Positions 33,038 through 43,330 of a stretch of DNA of 46,238 bases are shown here, one piece after another; position 1 is the first letter of the stretch; the number at the start of each line of letters is the position of its first letter. Location of the stretch: NCBI RefSeq assembly GCF_016820495.1, contig NZ_JADHDU010000010.1, positions 1 through 46,238 of the forward strand. Direction: 5' to 3'. The translations under genes were made by a program, and so were the position numbers. The notes below the pieces were generated by a model, which saw nothing but the letters and a program-made list of their open reading frames with translations, was not told where the DNA came from and made no database searches. This DNA is from Planococcus beigongshangi. Lineage in GTDB: Bacteria; Bacillota; Bacilli; Bacillales_A; Planococcaceae.

Positions 33038-33313
33038 AAGTTTATTGAGAAAGAATAAATGGGAATAATCGATATTTCACAAAATAACTTGGAAGATTTG
33101 GCCGACGCCTACTCACCATGAAGTCTTTGTTGTTTGGGTATCTCTCTTAGTAGCGCTTTCTGTAAAAAATAAGTTTTTTAAAAAGCCCCATTAAAAAAGC
33201 GGGTACCCCATTTCCGGCACAGTCAGTATGCAGCAGCAGGCAACTCCCTGCGGAACGCGTCTGCCTGGAGCGAAATGATTCTAACAGATGAAGTGTCCTG
33301 ACTGCCTAAAAAG
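33038..33313. other. Intergenic region without gene
   Basis: No gene is supported. The part 33210-33290 (GCAGCAGGCAACTCCCTGCG ... GTCTGCCTGGAGCGAAATG) looks like one arm of a GC-rich intergenic repeat of the kind scattered in Bacillales genomes. This is by eye and uncertain. Confidence 0.35.
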
Positions 33314-33336
33314 TGTCCTGGCAAAAAGCCTGGACA
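33314..33336 (-). terminator. Terminator of the YhzD-like gene
   Basis: TGTCCTGGC/GCCTGGACA stem with one mismatch, 17 bases downstream of the YhzD-like stop. On the minus strand CACTTTTTAGG follows it. Confidence 0.6.
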
Positions 33337-33352
33337 TTTATTTATTGCCTGA

Positions 33353-33538
33353 TTATGAATGGAACAGCAAGAGTTTGCCGGCCGGTGAAGCCAGCCGGTG
33401 CGTTTGATCGACCAAGCCTTTTTCGGTGAGCAGTTCCTGCCCTTTTTCTTTTGCCTGCTCATCAGTTTCAGCTGTAAAAGTTTCATCCAGTATCATTTTT
33501 CCAGTTTGTTCAAATGCCGTTAATTTATATGTTCTCAT
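33353..33538 (-). CDS. yhzD: YhzD-like small protein
   Basis: A 61-residue protein. MRTYKLTAFEQTGKMILDETF, the middle TDEQAKEKGQELLTEK and the ending THRLASPAGKLLLFHS match the YhzD family as I remember it. GGGAGG precedes ATG. Function unknown; it stays beside yhaQP and yhaR as in Bacillus. Confidence 0.82.
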   Translation of the reverse strand: MRTYKLTAFEQTGKMILDETFTAETDEQAKEKGQELLTEKGLVDQTHRLASPAGKLLLFHS

Positions 33539-33673
33539 TCTGGATCCTCCCTTTCTGAATCGCTATTCATTTTCAGTATAAAGGGTTTTATTGCAAATGT
33601 CCTGCAATTGTTTGAAACATTTGCATATAATGGCCGTATAACTAGAAAGCAAACCCAGCAAGGAGGATATGAG

Positions 33674-34573
33674 ATGACTTTGATCGTTGACCATGCAACA
33701 AAGAAGTTCGGGGATTTCACGGCAGTGGATGATTTATCCTTGAAAATCGAAGAAGGGCAGATGCACGGTTTTTTGGGTGCCAATGGTGCAGGCAAGACGA
33801 CGACTTTCCGGATGATCCTGGGATTGTTGGATCCGACGCAAGGGAATGTGACCTGGAACGGCAAACCGATCAACTATGAAACAAGTCCATATATCGGCTA
33901 TTTGCCGGAAGAAAGAGGTCTCTATCCGAAGATGAAAGTGGAAGATCAACTAATCTATCTCGCGCAGCTTCGGAAAATGTCGAAAGAAGAGGCCAGAAAA
34001 GAGACAGCTGTCTGGCTCGAGCGCTTTGAAGTACCGCATTATGCGGATAAGAAAGTCGAAGAGCTGTCCAAAGGGAATCAGCAGAAAATCCAATTGATCG
34101 CTTCGCTTGTCCACAAACCTTCGTTGATTATTCTGGATGAACCGTTTTCAGGGCTGGACCCCGTCAATGTCGGGATGCTGAAAAGTGCTATCCTGGATGT
34201 TCAGAAACAAGGAGCGACCATCATGTTCTCGAGCCACCGGATGGATCATGTCGAAGAATTATGTGATGATATGAGTATTCTCGATCATGGGAAAATCGTG
34301 GTTGGCGGGTCTATCAGAGAAGTGAAACGGAACTTCGGCAAACAGAATGTGCGTTTGAAAATGGATCAGGACTTGGCCGGTCTCAGCCGTTTGCCGGGCG
34401 TGGAAAAATATAAAGAAACAATCGATGGCGCCCTTTTCCAGATAACCGAGGAATCCACAGCCCAACATATTTTGACGGAAGCGATGAAATTGGGGCAATT
34501 GCGTCATTTCTCGATAGAAGAGCCGTCTCTGGAAGAAATTTTTATCGCGAAAGTGGGCAAGGCATATGCATAG
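33674..34573 (+). CDS. yhaQ: ABC transporter ATP-binding protein (YhaQ, NatA-like)
   Basis: The ATPase of a two-gene exporter, 299 residues. Walker A is GANGAGKTT, the signature is LSKGNQQK, Walker B is LIILDEPFSGLDP and the H-loop is FSSHRMDHVEELCDD. The C-terminal 80 residues form the DUF4162-like extension. NatA-type systems export Na+ or toxic compounds. The start is ATG 33674, with AAGGAGG upstream; the frame opens 22 codons earlier. Its last 8 bases overlap yhaP. Confidence 0.93.
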   Translation: MTLIVDHATKKFGDFTAVDDLSLKIEEGQMHGFLGANGAGKTTTFRMILGLLDPTQGNVTWNGKPINYETSPYIGYLPEERGLYPKMKVEDQLIYLAQLRKMSKEEARKETAVWLERFEVPHYADKKVEELSKGNQQKIQLIASLVHKPSLIILDEPFSGLDPVNVGMLKSAILDVQKQGATIMFSSHRMDHVEELCDDMSILDHGKIVVGGSIREVKRNFGKQNVRLKMDQDLAGLSRLPGVEKYKETIDGALFQITEESTAQHILTEAMKLGQLRHFSIEEPSLEEIFIAKVGKAYA

Positions 34574-35813
34574 TTTCTGGATCATCTTTAAACAGGCATT
34601 CATGACAAAAGCCCGCACGAAATCATTCATCATCACGACCCTCATTGTAGCAGCGGGATTTTTCCTGCTTGCCAACCTGCCGAATATCATTGATGCCTTT
34701 TCGGGTGAAGGTGGGGACAATGTGATCCATGTGGTGGATAAAAGCGGTGAACTGGTGGCGCAATTGCAGGCACAGCTTGAACAATCGGACAGTGAGATTC
34801 AGGCAATGCCGACGGATCTTTCTGAAGAAGAGTTGAAGCAAGGCATAACAGAAGGCACGATCGAGGCTTATTTAATCATGGAAGCCGGAGATGCTTTATC
34901 TGCCCGCTACGTTTCAGAATCAGCCAATGAAATCGGAGCCGGGAGAGAAGTTGAAAACGCTGTCCAGGAAATACAGACAGCATTGACAGCGGAGAGGCTC
35001 GGCCTCAGCGGAGCGGAAGTCGGAGAATTGTTCCTGCCGGTTAATTTCGAGCGGGAAGCCGTCTCAAACAGTTCAAAAACAGAAGAAGAGATGAGTCAGG
35101 CAAGAGGCCTTGTGTATATTCTCATTCTCCTTATTTACATTGCTGTCATCTATTATCCGAATATGATCGCCATGGAAGTGGCCAATGAGAAATCATCGCG
35201 AGTGATGGAAATCCTGATTTCTTCCGTTTCTCCGGTCAAGCACATGTTTGCGAAGATCTTGGGTATCGGCACACTCGGAATTGTCCAGATGATGATTTTC
35301 GGAATCGCTGGCTATTTTGCATTCAAAACGTCCGCTTCTGAATTAACAGAAGGATTTTTCAGCGTAATGGGCTTTTCTGATATTAAAGTGGCAACTTTCC
35401 TGTTTGCGGTTCTATTCTTCCTGCTGGGCTATTTCCTTTACGCGGTTCTTGCAGCCCTCCTGGGTTCGCTTGTGAGCCGGACAGAAGATGTCCAGCAATT
35501 GATGCTGCCGATGATGTTCCTGATCATCATTGCATCGCTTATCGCATTTTCAGGCATCAGTATGCCGGATGCAAATTATGTAACTGTTACATCGTTCATC
35601 CCGTTCTTTGCGCCGCTCGTCATGTTCCTGCGCGTCGGAATGCTCGATATTCCGATCTGGGAGCCGCTCCTGTCCATCGCGATCATGCTTGTGACAATCG
35701 GCATCCTGGGCTGGTTCGGCGCACGCGTCTACCGCGGAGGCGTGCTGATGTACGGTTCTTCGCAGTCGCTGAAAGACATCGGCAAAGCCATTACGCTTGG
35801 CAATAAAAAATAG
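34566..35813 (+). CDS. yhaP: ABC transporter permease (YhaP, NatB-like)
   Basis: A 415-residue membrane protein with one N-terminal helix (SFIITTLIVAAGFFLLANLP), a large extracellular domain (about 50-185) and five or six C-terminal helices. The segment MIAMEVANEKSSRVMEILISSVSPVKHMFAKILGIGTLGIVQ is the hallmark of ABC-2/NatB permeases. It starts within the end of yhaQ (ATGCATAG overlap), so the two are translated together. Confidence 0.92.
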   Translation: MHSFWIIFKQAFMTKARTKSFIITTLIVAAGFFLLANLPNIIDAFSGEGGDNVIHVVDKSGELVAQLQAQLEQSDSEIQAMPTDLSEEELKQGITEGTIEAYLIMEAGDALSARYVSESANEIGAGREVENAVQEIQTALTAERLGLSGAEVGELFLPVNFEREAVSNSSKTEEEMSQARGLVYILILLIYIAVIYYPNMIAMEVANEKSSRVMEILISSVSPVKHMFAKILGIGTLGIVQMMIFGIAGYFAFKTSASELTEGFFSVMGFSDIKVATFLFAVLFFLLGYFLYAVLAALLGSLVSRTEDVQQLMLPMMFLIIIASLIAFSGISMPDANYVTVTSFIPFFAPLVMFLRVGMLDIPIWEPLLSIAIMLVTIGILGWFGARVYRGGVLMYGSSQSLKDIGKAITLGNKK

Positions 35814-35867
35814 GTAAATGGTTAAGCGAAGATGTAACGTTTATATACCGCTTCGGCACTTTGGACA

Positions 35868-36244
35868 GAGCAAAGATTATGCTCCTGCGCCCAGCTCGTC
35901 GCAAAGGAGGCGCCATCTTCGTATGGCACACCTTGGTTCCCACAATAAGCCGAGAAGACCACTCGTCTTATTGCTCCCCCCGGTCCTGAGGCGCGCCTTT
36001 GCTTAGGTCCACTTCTGGAGTTGAAGTGAAGCAGCAAAGACGTCCTACATTCTAAGCGAAGCGTTGAGCACCCACTCAGACGAAGGTCCGAGTTCGATTT
36101 GGAAACCACTTCAGCACGAGAAGGATTTCTTAGCTATGTAGTAAAACAGCGAAGACTCCTGGGGCTTTGCGACGAAGCTAGCGCAGCGATGCAGGAGCAC
36201 GGGTTTTGGAAAGCAAAGCTGTTTTGCGGAATATCGGCTACTAT
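35868..36244. repeat. ~400-bp intergenic repeat, forward copy
   Basis: It aligns along its full length with the reverse complement of 45781-46238, starting TTATGCTCCTGCGC and ending GCTGTTTTGCGGAATATCGGCTACTA. The 5' half has a hairpin around GGCGCCAT...ATGGCACACC and a later AATAAG/CTTATT pair. The 3' half has AAAACAGC/GCTGTTTT, CTCCTG/CAGGAG and one module GAAGCTAGCGCAGCGATGCA. No protein-coding frame is supported. The 50 bases before it (35814-35867) hold nothing recognisable. Confidence 0.85.
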
Positions 36245-36271
36245 AAGTTATTTATTTTATATTAATCTGAA

Positions 36272-36309
36272 AAACTGTTTGCGGAGAGATTTCTGCAAAC
36301 AGTTTTTTT
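36272..36309 (+). terminator. Terminator before yhaO
   Basis: AAACTGTTTGC/GCAAACAGTTT stem with a 12-nt loop and seven T. It probably ends the yhaQP transcript or one from the repeat. Confidence 0.9.
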
Positions 36310-36368
36310 AATGGAAGTTGCATGGTAAAATTAGAACAAATATTCGCTTTCAGGGGAGAGGTCACAGA

Positions 36369-37598
36369 ATGGCGCCTATACGTTTCATTCACACTGCAGA
36401 TTTACATTTAGGAAGTCCGTTTACCGGGATGGCGGGGCTCGGTCCTGCACAGCGGAAAAGACTGGCTGATACGGTCTACCAGGCTTTTGACCGGCTGATC
36501 GATTATGCTGTCAGCGAACAACCGGATTTTGTGCTGATTGCAGGAGACATCTACGACGGAGAAGACCGGGCGCTCCGGGCACAGTTCAAATTTCAGCAGG
36601 GCATGGAACGCTTGTCGCACGCCGGCATTCCGGTACTGATCAGCCATGGGAACCATGATCATCTCGGTGGTGTCTGGAGCCGTTTTGAACTGCCGGGGAA
36701 TGTCCATGTTTTTGGAGAGGGAGTCACTGATCATACATTCTTCGTTTCCGGAAGTTCTGTGACGGTCACCGGATTCAGTTACGGGGAGCGCCATGTAAAA
36801 GAAGCGCGAATTACGGATTATCCAATGGCTGACGGCCGTGCAGATTATCATATCGGGATGCTGCACGGCAGTATGGACGGCGATTCAAGCCATGCTGTAT
36901 ATGCCCCATTCCGTAAAGAGCAGCTGCTTAGCCGCAATTACCATTACTGGGCGCTCGGCCATATCCATCTCCGCCAGATTCTCCATCGGGATCCCTTCAT
37001 TGTCTATCCGGGAAATATTCAGGGAAGGCACCGGAATGAAGCGGGAGCTAAAGGATTCTACGACGTGCGGCTGGATGGTCCGGAAACAGAGCTTGAATTT
37101 ATCCGGACATCCGAGGTGAATTTCGATTCGCTGTATGTTTCGTGCAAAGGCATCCTCCATATGAACGAATTGATCGATGCGTGCAAAGCAGCCGCTGAGC
37201 AATACACAGCAGAAGGCAGCGCGGTTATCGGAGTTCTTCATCTGACAGAGCTGGATGCGGATTCCTCTGGATTGGTGGCTGAATTACCGGAATCTGCATT
37301 ATTGGAAACGATCCAGGAAGCGCTGGAAGGGGATTCCATTGAAGCGTGGATATCACATATCGTTATCGAAGACACAGTCACCGAACGCGGCGTATCAGCA
37401 ATCGGGGAGAAAATATCTTCGACGCTTTGCGGCTGGGAGCCGGCAGACTGGAAAAAGAATCTGAAAGACCTCTATCAGCATCCGAAAGCAAGCAGGTATC
37501 TTGTACCGCTGACGGAAGAAGTGATGGAAGAGGTAAAATCGGAAGCGATAACGAAAATACATAAAGCCATGAGAGCGGGGGAGACAGGTGAAAATTGA
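36369..37598 (+). CDS. yhaO: DNA repair exonuclease subunit YhaO (SbcD/Mre11-like)
   Basis: A metallophosphoesterase nuclease of 409 residues. The Mre11-type motifs appear in order: HTADLHLGSPF, IAGDIYDGED, SHGNHDHLGG, GMLHGSM and ALGHIHLRQIL. It should form a complex with the YhaN ATPase, analogous to SbcD with SbcC, and cut hairpins or broken DNA ends. The start is ATG 36369 with GAGAGG upstream. The yhaN gene starts 11 nt before its stop. Confidence 0.93.
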   Translation: MAPIRFIHTADLHLGSPFTGMAGLGPAQRKRLADTVYQAFDRLIDYAVSEQPDFVLIAGDIYDGEDRALRAQFKFQQGMERLSHAGIPVLISHGNHDHLGGVWSRFELPGNVHVFGEGVTDHTFFVSGSSVTVTGFSYGERHVKEARITDYPMADGRADYHIGMLHGSMDGDSSHAVYAPFRKEQLLSRNYHYWALGHIHLRQILHRDPFIVYPGNIQGRHRNEAGAKGFYDVRLDGPETELEFIRTSEVNFDSLYVSCKGILHMNELIDACKAAAEQYTAEGSAVIGVLHLTELDADSSGLVAELPESALLETIQEALEGDSIEAWISHIVIEDTVTERGVSAIGEKISSTLCGWEPADWKKNLKDLYQHPKASRYLVPLTEEVMEEVKSEAITKIHKAMRAGETGEN

Positions 37599-40425
37599 AA
37601 AATTGACGGTTTACGGCTTTGGGAAACATGAAAACCTGACGATACCGGTCCACGGGGCATTGGCTGTTTTTCATGGGCGAAATGAAGCGGGCAAAACAAC
37701 GCTTCAGCAATTTATCCTTCAGATTTTATTCGGGTTTCCTTCCCGCAATCACACGGGCAACCGTTATGAACCCAAAGCCGGCGGAAAATACGGGGGACAG
37801 CTCCATCTGATGGATGAGCAATTCGGAAAAGTCGTGGTCGAACGGATTAAAGGGAAAGCGGCTGGGGATGTAACGATTTATTTTGAAGACGGTTCACGAG
37901 GAGCGGAACCGGAATTGAAAAAGATCCTCCGTGATTTTGACCGCGCTTCATATGAAGGCATCTTTTCGTTTTCCATCCACGAACTGCAGGGGCTCGACAG
38001 GATGACTGAAGAGCAGTTGAGCAGGACGCTGCTGGCATCCGGCACGACGGGAATCGATGCGATCATGCAGCTGGAGGCGGAACTGGAAAAAGAAATGGGG
38101 CTCCTGTTCAAAAAGGGGGGCCGCAATCCCCAGCTGAACAGTCTGGTCGATGAGCTTAGGCATGATGAAAAAGAATTGAAAAAGCACCGTGAACAGGCAG
38201 ATTTATATGGTCCTTATGTCGGGCAGTTGAGACAACTGAACAGACAGATCACAGAAATGACGGAAAAGGAAAACCGGATGGCGGCACAACTTGCCGAAGC
38301 AGGGAAACAGCAGCAGGCGGCTCCGTTATACAGGAAGAAAAAGACACTGGAAGATCAGCTCTCGCAATTGGCGGTTGAATCGTTTCCAGCGGATGGAAGC
38401 AGGCGGATGGAGCGGATTTCAGATCAGATTTCAGAGGCGGCAGCCAAACTGAATTATTTATCGACCGAATTGGCTGCACTGCCTGCTGTGGCAGACACGT
38501 CATTTAATGAAGCCGGCCTGACGGAATTGATTGAAAAGGAATCCGAATGGCATCGGTTCCGTTCGGATTTCAGGGAAAAGGAAATGGAACGGGAGAAACT
38601 TCAAGAAGAGCTTCAGCAGCAATTGGGAAGGATCGGCATGCCGATCGGCGAAGCACTGCAATTTGATGTATCCCTCATCAATGAGGAGAAACTGGTGGGC
38701 CTTGCCTCTGAAGCGGAGAAAGAAGAAGAAAACAGCCGCTTCCGTGAACGGCAGCTCCAGGATGAAAAAAAGAAATTGATTGAAGCCGAAAAAGAAATGT
38801 CCATTCTGGAAAACATGGAGCCGACAGTAGAAGAGCGGAAAGCTGCAGAAGAATGGCCAACGCTCAAAGGAAGACTCGCTGAAGCAAAAGCGCTTCAGCG
38901 GCTGGGCAAACAAAAAAACAGCCCGCAGATTTCTTATATCCTCTTAGCCCTTGGGATTGCAGGGCTGCTCATGGGATTCGTCCAGGGAGATGCATTCGTT
39001 GGCATCTTGGCTATCGGAGCGGCCTTGGCAGGAACCTGGATGCTCTGGCAGAACCGCCGCAAAACGGATAATTTTGAAGGTACAGATGAAATAATCAACC
39101 GGTACGGGGGAAGGGAAGGCGAACTCGAGGCGATTCAGCAAAGGGTTGCTGACCATGATCGCAGAGTGGAAGAGACGCTTCGGGTGATAACTGCCTGTGA
39201 TGGGAAAATCGCTGGATTGTCTGAGGAAATCAGCCATAAACCGGCGACCCTCGCCTTTGCCGATCATGTGCATCAATTGGGAATATCATCTGCGGCGGGC
39301 AGATCTACATTGATCGAATTGTTCAGGACCATTCGAAAAGTGCAGGAAATCCATGCCAGGCTGAAAAGAAATCAAGAAGCGCTGGCAAAAGCGGAAGACG
39401 AAGAAACCGAATGGCTCGAACTGGCGGCTGCCGCAACAGGGCGCATCGTCCAATCAGCAGATTTATATACGGTGCTCCGGTCAGTAGCGGAAACGGTTCG
39501 TGAACAACGTGAAACGTTCCTGAAACGAGCGGAAAAAAGAGAAACCTTCACGACGGAAATCGATCAATTGAACAGCTACCTGAACGAACTGGCTGCTGAA
39601 AGACAGAAGCTGCTGGATGAAAGTGGAGCAGCAGACACCGATCATTACTACCGGATGCATCTCGATTGGAACCGCAAAAAAGAACTGCAGCAGGAACTGG
39701 AGCTGGTGGCAAATCAATTGGCTGCGATGGATGCGGCGGAAGAAGACCTTGCTGCTGGAAGCGTACCTATAGAGATAAGGATCAGTGAACTGGAAACGGA
39801 ACTCAAAGATCTAAAGGGGAAACGCAATCAGCTGGTGGATGACAGGGCAGAATTACAGCAGCGGGTGATCCATCTTCAGACAGATGAAGCCTATGAAATG
39901 AAGCTTCAACAGTTTGAAGAGAAAAAAGCGCATTTCAATGAACTTGCCCATCGCTGGTCAGTGAACAAATCGATTATGGAAGCAATCCGCGAAACGATGG
40001 CTGAGCTGAAGGATAAATCCCTGCCGGCAGTGCTGGATGGAGCGTGTCATTTCTTCCAGCGGCTTACTGGAAGTGCATACAGCACAATCGAAATCCATCC
40101 GGATGGTCATTTTGAAGCAGTCCGTAAAGATAACCAGCGTTTCCGCATTGCCGAATTAAGTCAGGCGACAAAAGAGCAGGCTTATCTTGCCCTTCGATTC
40201 AGTCTGGCTGTTTCCATGCAAAAGAGCCATCCTTTCCCGATCATCATGGATGATCCATTTGTCCATTTTGATCGCCTGCGGCTGCAGCAAGTGATAAACT
40301 TGATTCAAGAGCTGCAGGCGGATCATCAGTTCATATATTTCACCTGCCACGAAGAGATGTGCGCGGCCTGGCCGGAAGCACAGGTAATCGATGTGGCCAA
40401 CACTGGAAGGAGTGTGTATTTATGA
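37588..40425 (+). CDS. yhaN: YhaN, SbcC/Rad50-like ATPase with internal membrane hairpin
   Basis: A 945-residue ABC-type SMC-like ATPase. Walker A is GRNEAGKTT (30-38) at the N terminus; Walker [12 protein letters not shown] is at about residue 885, and the signature region [16 protein letters not shown] at about 855. Long coiled coils (about 170-440 and 500-820) join them. At the middle, about residues 447-490, lie two hydrophobic helices ([18 protein letters not shown] and [19 protein letters not shown]) followed by NRRK, in the place where Rad50 proteins have a zinc hook; no CxxC is present there. This suggests membrane attachment at the coiled-coil tip. The GTG start lies within yhaO. Confidence 0.92.
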   Translation: MKIEKLTVYGFGKHENLTIPVHGALAVFHGRNEAGKTTLQQFILQILFGFPSRNHTGNRYEPKAGGKYGGQLHLMDEQFGKVVVERIKGKAAGDVTIYFEDGSRGAEPELKKILRDFDRASYEGIFSFSIHELQGLDRMTEEQLSRTLLASGTTGIDAIMQLEAELEKEMGLLFKKGGRNPQLNSLVDELRHDEKELKKHREQADLYGPYVGQLRQLNRQITEMTEKENRMAAQLAEAGKQQQAAPLYRKKKTLEDQLSQLAVESFPADGSRRMERISDQISEAAAKLNYLSTELAALPAVADTSFNEAGLTELIEKESEWHRFRSDFREKEMEREKLQEELQQQLGRIGMPIGEALQFDVSLINEEKLVGLASEAEKEEENSRFRERQLQDEKKKLIEAEKEMSILENMEPTVEERKAAEEWPTLKGRLAEAKALQRLGKQKNSPQISYILLALGIAGLLMGFVQGDAFVGILAIGAALAGTWMLWQNRRKTDNFEGTDEIINRYGGREGELEAIQQRVADHDRRVEETLRVITACDGKIAGLSEEISHKPATLAFADHVHQLGISSAAGRSTLIELFRTIRKVQEIHARLKRNQEALAKAEDEETEWLELAAAATGRIVQSADLYTVLRSVAETVREQRETFLKRAEKRETFTTEIDQLNSYLNELAAERQKLLDESGAADTDHYYRMHLDWNRKKELQQELELVANQLAAMDAAEEDLAAGSVPIEIRISELETELKDLKGKRNQLVDDRAELQQRVIHLQTDEAYEMKLQQFEEKKAHFNELAHRWSVNKSIMEAIRETMAELKDKSLPAVLDGACHFFQRLTGSAYSTIEIHPDGHFEAVRKDNQRFRIAELSQATKEQAYLALRFSLAVSMQKSHPFPIIMDDPFVHFDRLRLQQVINLIQELQADHQFIYFTCHEEMCAAWPEAQVIDVANTGRSVYL

Positions 40426-41360
40426 AAAAAGGCATTACCCAGCGGGCTGTGGGAGAAACAATAGATGAATTCCTGCTGATCAAGCAATCGGTCAAAGGCG
40501 TCACGACGACGGGAAATCCCTTCATGTCACTGGTCTTACAGGACAAGAGCGGGGATATCGAAGCGAAGCTATGGGATACAAAAGATGAACATGAGAAATT
40601 GTTTGCAGCTGAAACGATCGTCCGTGTAGGCGGAGAAATCCATAATTACCGCGGCAAAAATCAATTGCGCATCAAGAGCATACGTCCTGCAAAGCCGGAA
40701 GAAAACCAGTCCATCGGTGACTTGCTGCCGGCATCTGAAAAAAGCACAGACCAGCTTTTCGAGGAAATTATGCAGTATTTATTTGAAATGGAAAATCCTC
40801 AGATTCAGCGGATCACCCGCCATATCCTGAAAAAACATCAGCAGAGTGTGCTGACTTACCCGGCCGCAACAAGAAATCACCACGATTATGTATCGGGACT
40901 CGCCGATCATGTCGTTTCCATGCTGCAGCTTGGAAAAGCGCTGCTGGCGATTTATCCGACATTGAACAAAGATTTGCTGTATGCCGGCATCATTCTGCAT
41001 GATATCGGAAAAGTCTTTGAACTGTCCGGCCCGATTGCCACGACGTATACCGTGGAAGGGAATCTGCTCGGCCATATCTCCATCATGGTGACGGAGATTT
41101 CGAAAACAGCCGACGAACTTGAAATCGAAGGGGAAGAAGTGATGCTCCTTCAGCACATGGTCCTGTCTCACCATGGCAAGGAAGAGTGGGGCAGCCCGAA
41201 ACGGCCGATGATCAAAGAAGCGGAAATGCTTCATTATATCGATAATATCGATGCGAAGATGATGATGCTCGACCGTGCGCTCGAAAAAACGAAACCCGGC
41301 GAATTTTCCGAACGGCTATTTCCGCTTGAGAACCGTTCTTTCTACAAACCGAAGATTTAA
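40422..41360 (+). CDS. yhaM: 3'-5' exoribonuclease YhaM
   Basis: A 312-residue nuclease with an N-terminal OB domain (about 15-95: [22 protein letters not shown]) and an HD hydrolase domain ([49 protein letters not shown]). It trims short RNAs and single-stranded DNA. GGAGTG precedes the ATG, which overlaps the yhaN stop as ATGA. The yhaO-yhaN-yhaM operon order is conserved from Bacillus. Confidence 0.95.
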   Translation: MKKGITQRAVGETIDEFLLIKQSVKGVTTTGNPFMSLVLQDKSGDIEAKLWDTKDEHEKLFAAETIVRVGGEIHNYRGKNQLRIKSIRPAKPEENQSIGDLLPASEKSTDQLFEEIMQYLFEMENPQIQRITRHILKKHQQSVLTYPAATRNHHDYVSGLADHVVSMLQLGKALLAIYPTLNKDLLYAGIILHDIGKVFELSGPIATTYTVEGNLLGHISIMVTEISKTADELEIEGEEVMLLQHMVLSHHGKEEWGSPKRPMIKEAEMLHYIDNIDAKMMMLDRALEKTKPGEFSERLFPLENRSFYKPKI

Positions 41361-41366
41361 TGAGAA

Positions 41367-41396
41367 AACCCCCATTTCCGGTTGGAAATGGGGGTT
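41367..41396. terminator. Strong bidirectional terminator
   Basis: A 13-bp stem AACCCCCATTTCC/GGAAATGGGGGTT between convergent yhaM and prsA. Confidence 0.93.
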
Positions 41397-41417
41397 AACC
41401 TTTGTCTTCATCTGTTT

Positions 41418-42302
41418 TTATTCTTCAACTGGAGCTCCAGCATTCATGATTTCATCCAATGCGCCTTCAAGATCTTCGTCTTTGATCTCCACTTTTGCAT
41501 CTTCCATCAATTTCGCAATTTTAGGAAGCAATGCAGACTGATCGGATTTTTGCATCATAATTTCGCTGCGGAGTGCATCTTCCTGGCCTTCAAGCGGCTC
41601 AGCACCTTCAACATCGCGTTTTTCCAGTACCTGAATGATGTGGAAACCGAATTGTGAGGAAACCGGTTCGCTGATTTCATCAATTTCCAAAGCGTATGCT
41701 GCTTCTTCAAACTCGGGAACCATTGCACCGACACCGAACCAGCCGAGGTCTCCGCCTTGAGCAGCAGAACCGTCAGAAGAATATTCTTCCGCCAGTGCAG
41801 CGAAATCTCCGCCAGCGTCCAACTCAGCTTTAACAGTTGCAGCTGTTTCCTCATCTTCTACAAGAATATGGCGGGCGTTAAGTTCTGTGTTCTGACGGTC
41901 GTATTGCGCCTGAATTTCTTCATCAGTCACTTCGACGCCTTCAGTCAGCGCTTTTTCCTGCAAAAGGTTCAAGCGGATCACTTTTTCAAAGCTTTCTTCT
42001 GTCTGGTTGTTCTGAGCGAGATAAGCTTCGTAGTTTTCACCAAGTTCTTCTTTTGATTTATCAAGTTCTGCCTCTACTTCTTCATCAGAAACATCGTATG
42101 CATCGTCCAAAACTTTTTCGATCATCATGATCTGGATCGCTTGGTCGCCGATGGAAGTTTTCATTTCTTCATATAGATCATCTTTTGTAATATCTCCAAC
42201 TTCAGAAGTTACAAGGACAGTGCTGTCTGCGTTGTCGTCGCTGCATGCTGCCAAAGCAAGTACTGATGCTGCCAAAGATAAAGTTAATACTGTTTTTTTC
42301 AT
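41418..42302 (-). CDS. prsA: Foldase lipoprotein PrsA
   Basis: An extracellular peptidyl-prolyl isomerase anchored to the membrane that helps fold secreted proteins. The lipobox is LALAAC with Cys20. The parvulin domain (about 135-230) has [52 protein letters not shown] and [12 protein letters not shown]. The flanking regions are acidic and helical, as usual. AGGAGCGG precedes ATG. Hpr, which represses exoprotease genes in Bacillus, is encoded two genes away. Confidence 0.96.
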   Translation of the reverse strand: MKKTVLTLSLAASVLALAACSDDNADSTVLVTSEVGDITKDDLYEEMKTSIGDQAIQIMMIEKVLDDAYDVSDEEVEAELDKSKEELGENYEAYLAQNNQTEESFEKVIRLNLLQEKALTEGVEVTDEEIQAQYDRQNTELNARHILVEDEETAATVKAELDAGGDFAALAEEYSSDGSAAQGGDLGWFGVGAMVPEFEEAAYALEIDEISEPVSSQFGFHIIQVLEKRDVEGAEPLEGQEDALRSEIMMQKSDQSALLPKIAKLMEDAKVEIKDEDLEGALDEIMNAGAPVEE

Positions 42303-42413
42303 AAATTCCGCTCCTATCTAACATTCTGGTTGCCGTAGTTACTATACCACAAACGTTATAAAATTAAAAAAGTTTCTTTTTGTTAGAAATTTCCCCGTCA
42401 TTTAATTAAAAAA

Positions 42414-42443
42414 AAGCCTATGTGCCAAAAGGCAAATAGACTT
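42414..42443 (-). terminator. Terminator of the 61-residue membrane protein gene
   Basis: On the minus strand AAG-CTAT-TGCC arms pair around AAAA with two mismatches and are followed by eight T; it overlaps the stop codon. Confidence 0.75.
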
Positions 42444-42627
42444 AAGGGGTAAATTCTACGCCTACATATAGCGAAACAAGTAAGATTGTAATCAATATAT
42501 TAATGGTACGGAATATTTTTTCGTGGTTTTCCTCTGGAATTTCCCGTGATGTTACCAGCGCCAAAGTCATTCGGTTGATTTGGAACAGGTAAAACACTGA
42601 GAACATTACTACCAATGCGATAATCAT
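42442..42627 (-). CDS. Small two-helix membrane protein
   Basis: A 61-residue protein with helices at IIALVVMFSVFYLFQI and INILITILLVSLYVGVEF and a charged loop (TSREIPEENHEKIFRT) between them. GGGGAGG precedes ATG. It has its own terminator. I do not recognise the family with certainty; its position beside yhaJ and prsA may be conserved. Confidence 0.75.
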   Translation of the reverse strand: MIIALVVMFSVFYLFQINRMTLALVTSREIPEENHEKIFRTINILITILLVSLYVGVEFTP

Positions 42628-42686
42628 GAATTTCCTCCCCTCTGCCTTAGGTTCAAGTATAACAAATCAGGAGAGAAAATACAGGA

Positions 42687-43232
42687 TTAACCGATTGTCT
42701 GCGGCACCAATATTTCAAAACCAGTTTCTGTTTCTTCAATCAGGGCATGTTTTGGAGCGCGGTGCAAGTGTCGCACATAGACCAAATCGGTCAGGCAAAG
42801 ACTGCAATGATAAGCAAGAAGAATTGCGAAATAATGAATATAAGAAGGATAAAGTACACTCATTATAATTATCAGGCCATTCAATATAACAACGGGTGAT
42901 AACAGGGCGAGCAGAAATCTGGTTTTAGGAACCGGTTCCTTGATATGAAGCGAAATACCCGGCAGCATGAACAGCTTTTTTTTCAAGATAAATTGCAGGC
43001 ATTTCCGGCTGCCGATCAGCGGCAGGAAATGGAACATTTTATGAAGAGGGTAGACTGAAAGAATTGCCAAGACAAAAGCAATAAAATAACCGTCGGATAA
43101 TGGAGAAGTATATAAAGAGTTCAGTAAAATATAAAATACAGTAAAAACACCCATTCCGGCTAATGTTGCAAAGGTGAAAAGACGGTGAAAGCCATATTCT
43201 TTTTTTACATTTATCGTTTTCCAGCAGTGCAT
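42687..43232 (-). CDS. yhaJ: DUF3267 family membrane protein (YhaJ-like)
   Basis: A protein of about 181 residues with four helices (ATLAGMGVFTVFYILLNSLY, GYFIAFVLAILSVYPLHKMFHFLP, LLALLSPVVILNGLIIIMSVLY, YFAILLAYHCSLCLTDLVYVRHL). The layout agrees with DUF3267 proteins, a putative membrane metalloprotease group whose motif is HExxH. Here the corresponding stretch reads HKMFH, with Lys in place of Glu, so protease activity is doubtful. I choose ATG 43232, 9 nt after GAGGG. Confidence 0.65.
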   Translation of the reverse strand: MHCWKTINVKKEYGFHRLFTFATLAGMGVFTVFYILLNSLYTSPLSDGYFIAFVLAILSVYPLHKMFHFLPLIGSRKCLQFILKKKLFMLPGISLHIKEPVPKTRFLLALLSPVVILNGLIIIMSVLYPSYIHYFAILLAYHCSLCLTDLVYVRHLHRAPKHALIEETETGFEILVPQTIG

Positions 43233-43330
43233 GAAATGCATCCCTCACATAATGGTATTCTCGAATGAGTCGTTACATACAATACAACGATTATCCGATA
43301 AATGCAACCATGCAAAGCAAAGAAATTCAG

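Noticed and set aside
33210..33300. Possible copy of another GC-rich Bacillales intergenic repeat
   Set aside because: Only one arm is visible and there is no second copy in the window, so the family cannot be assigned.
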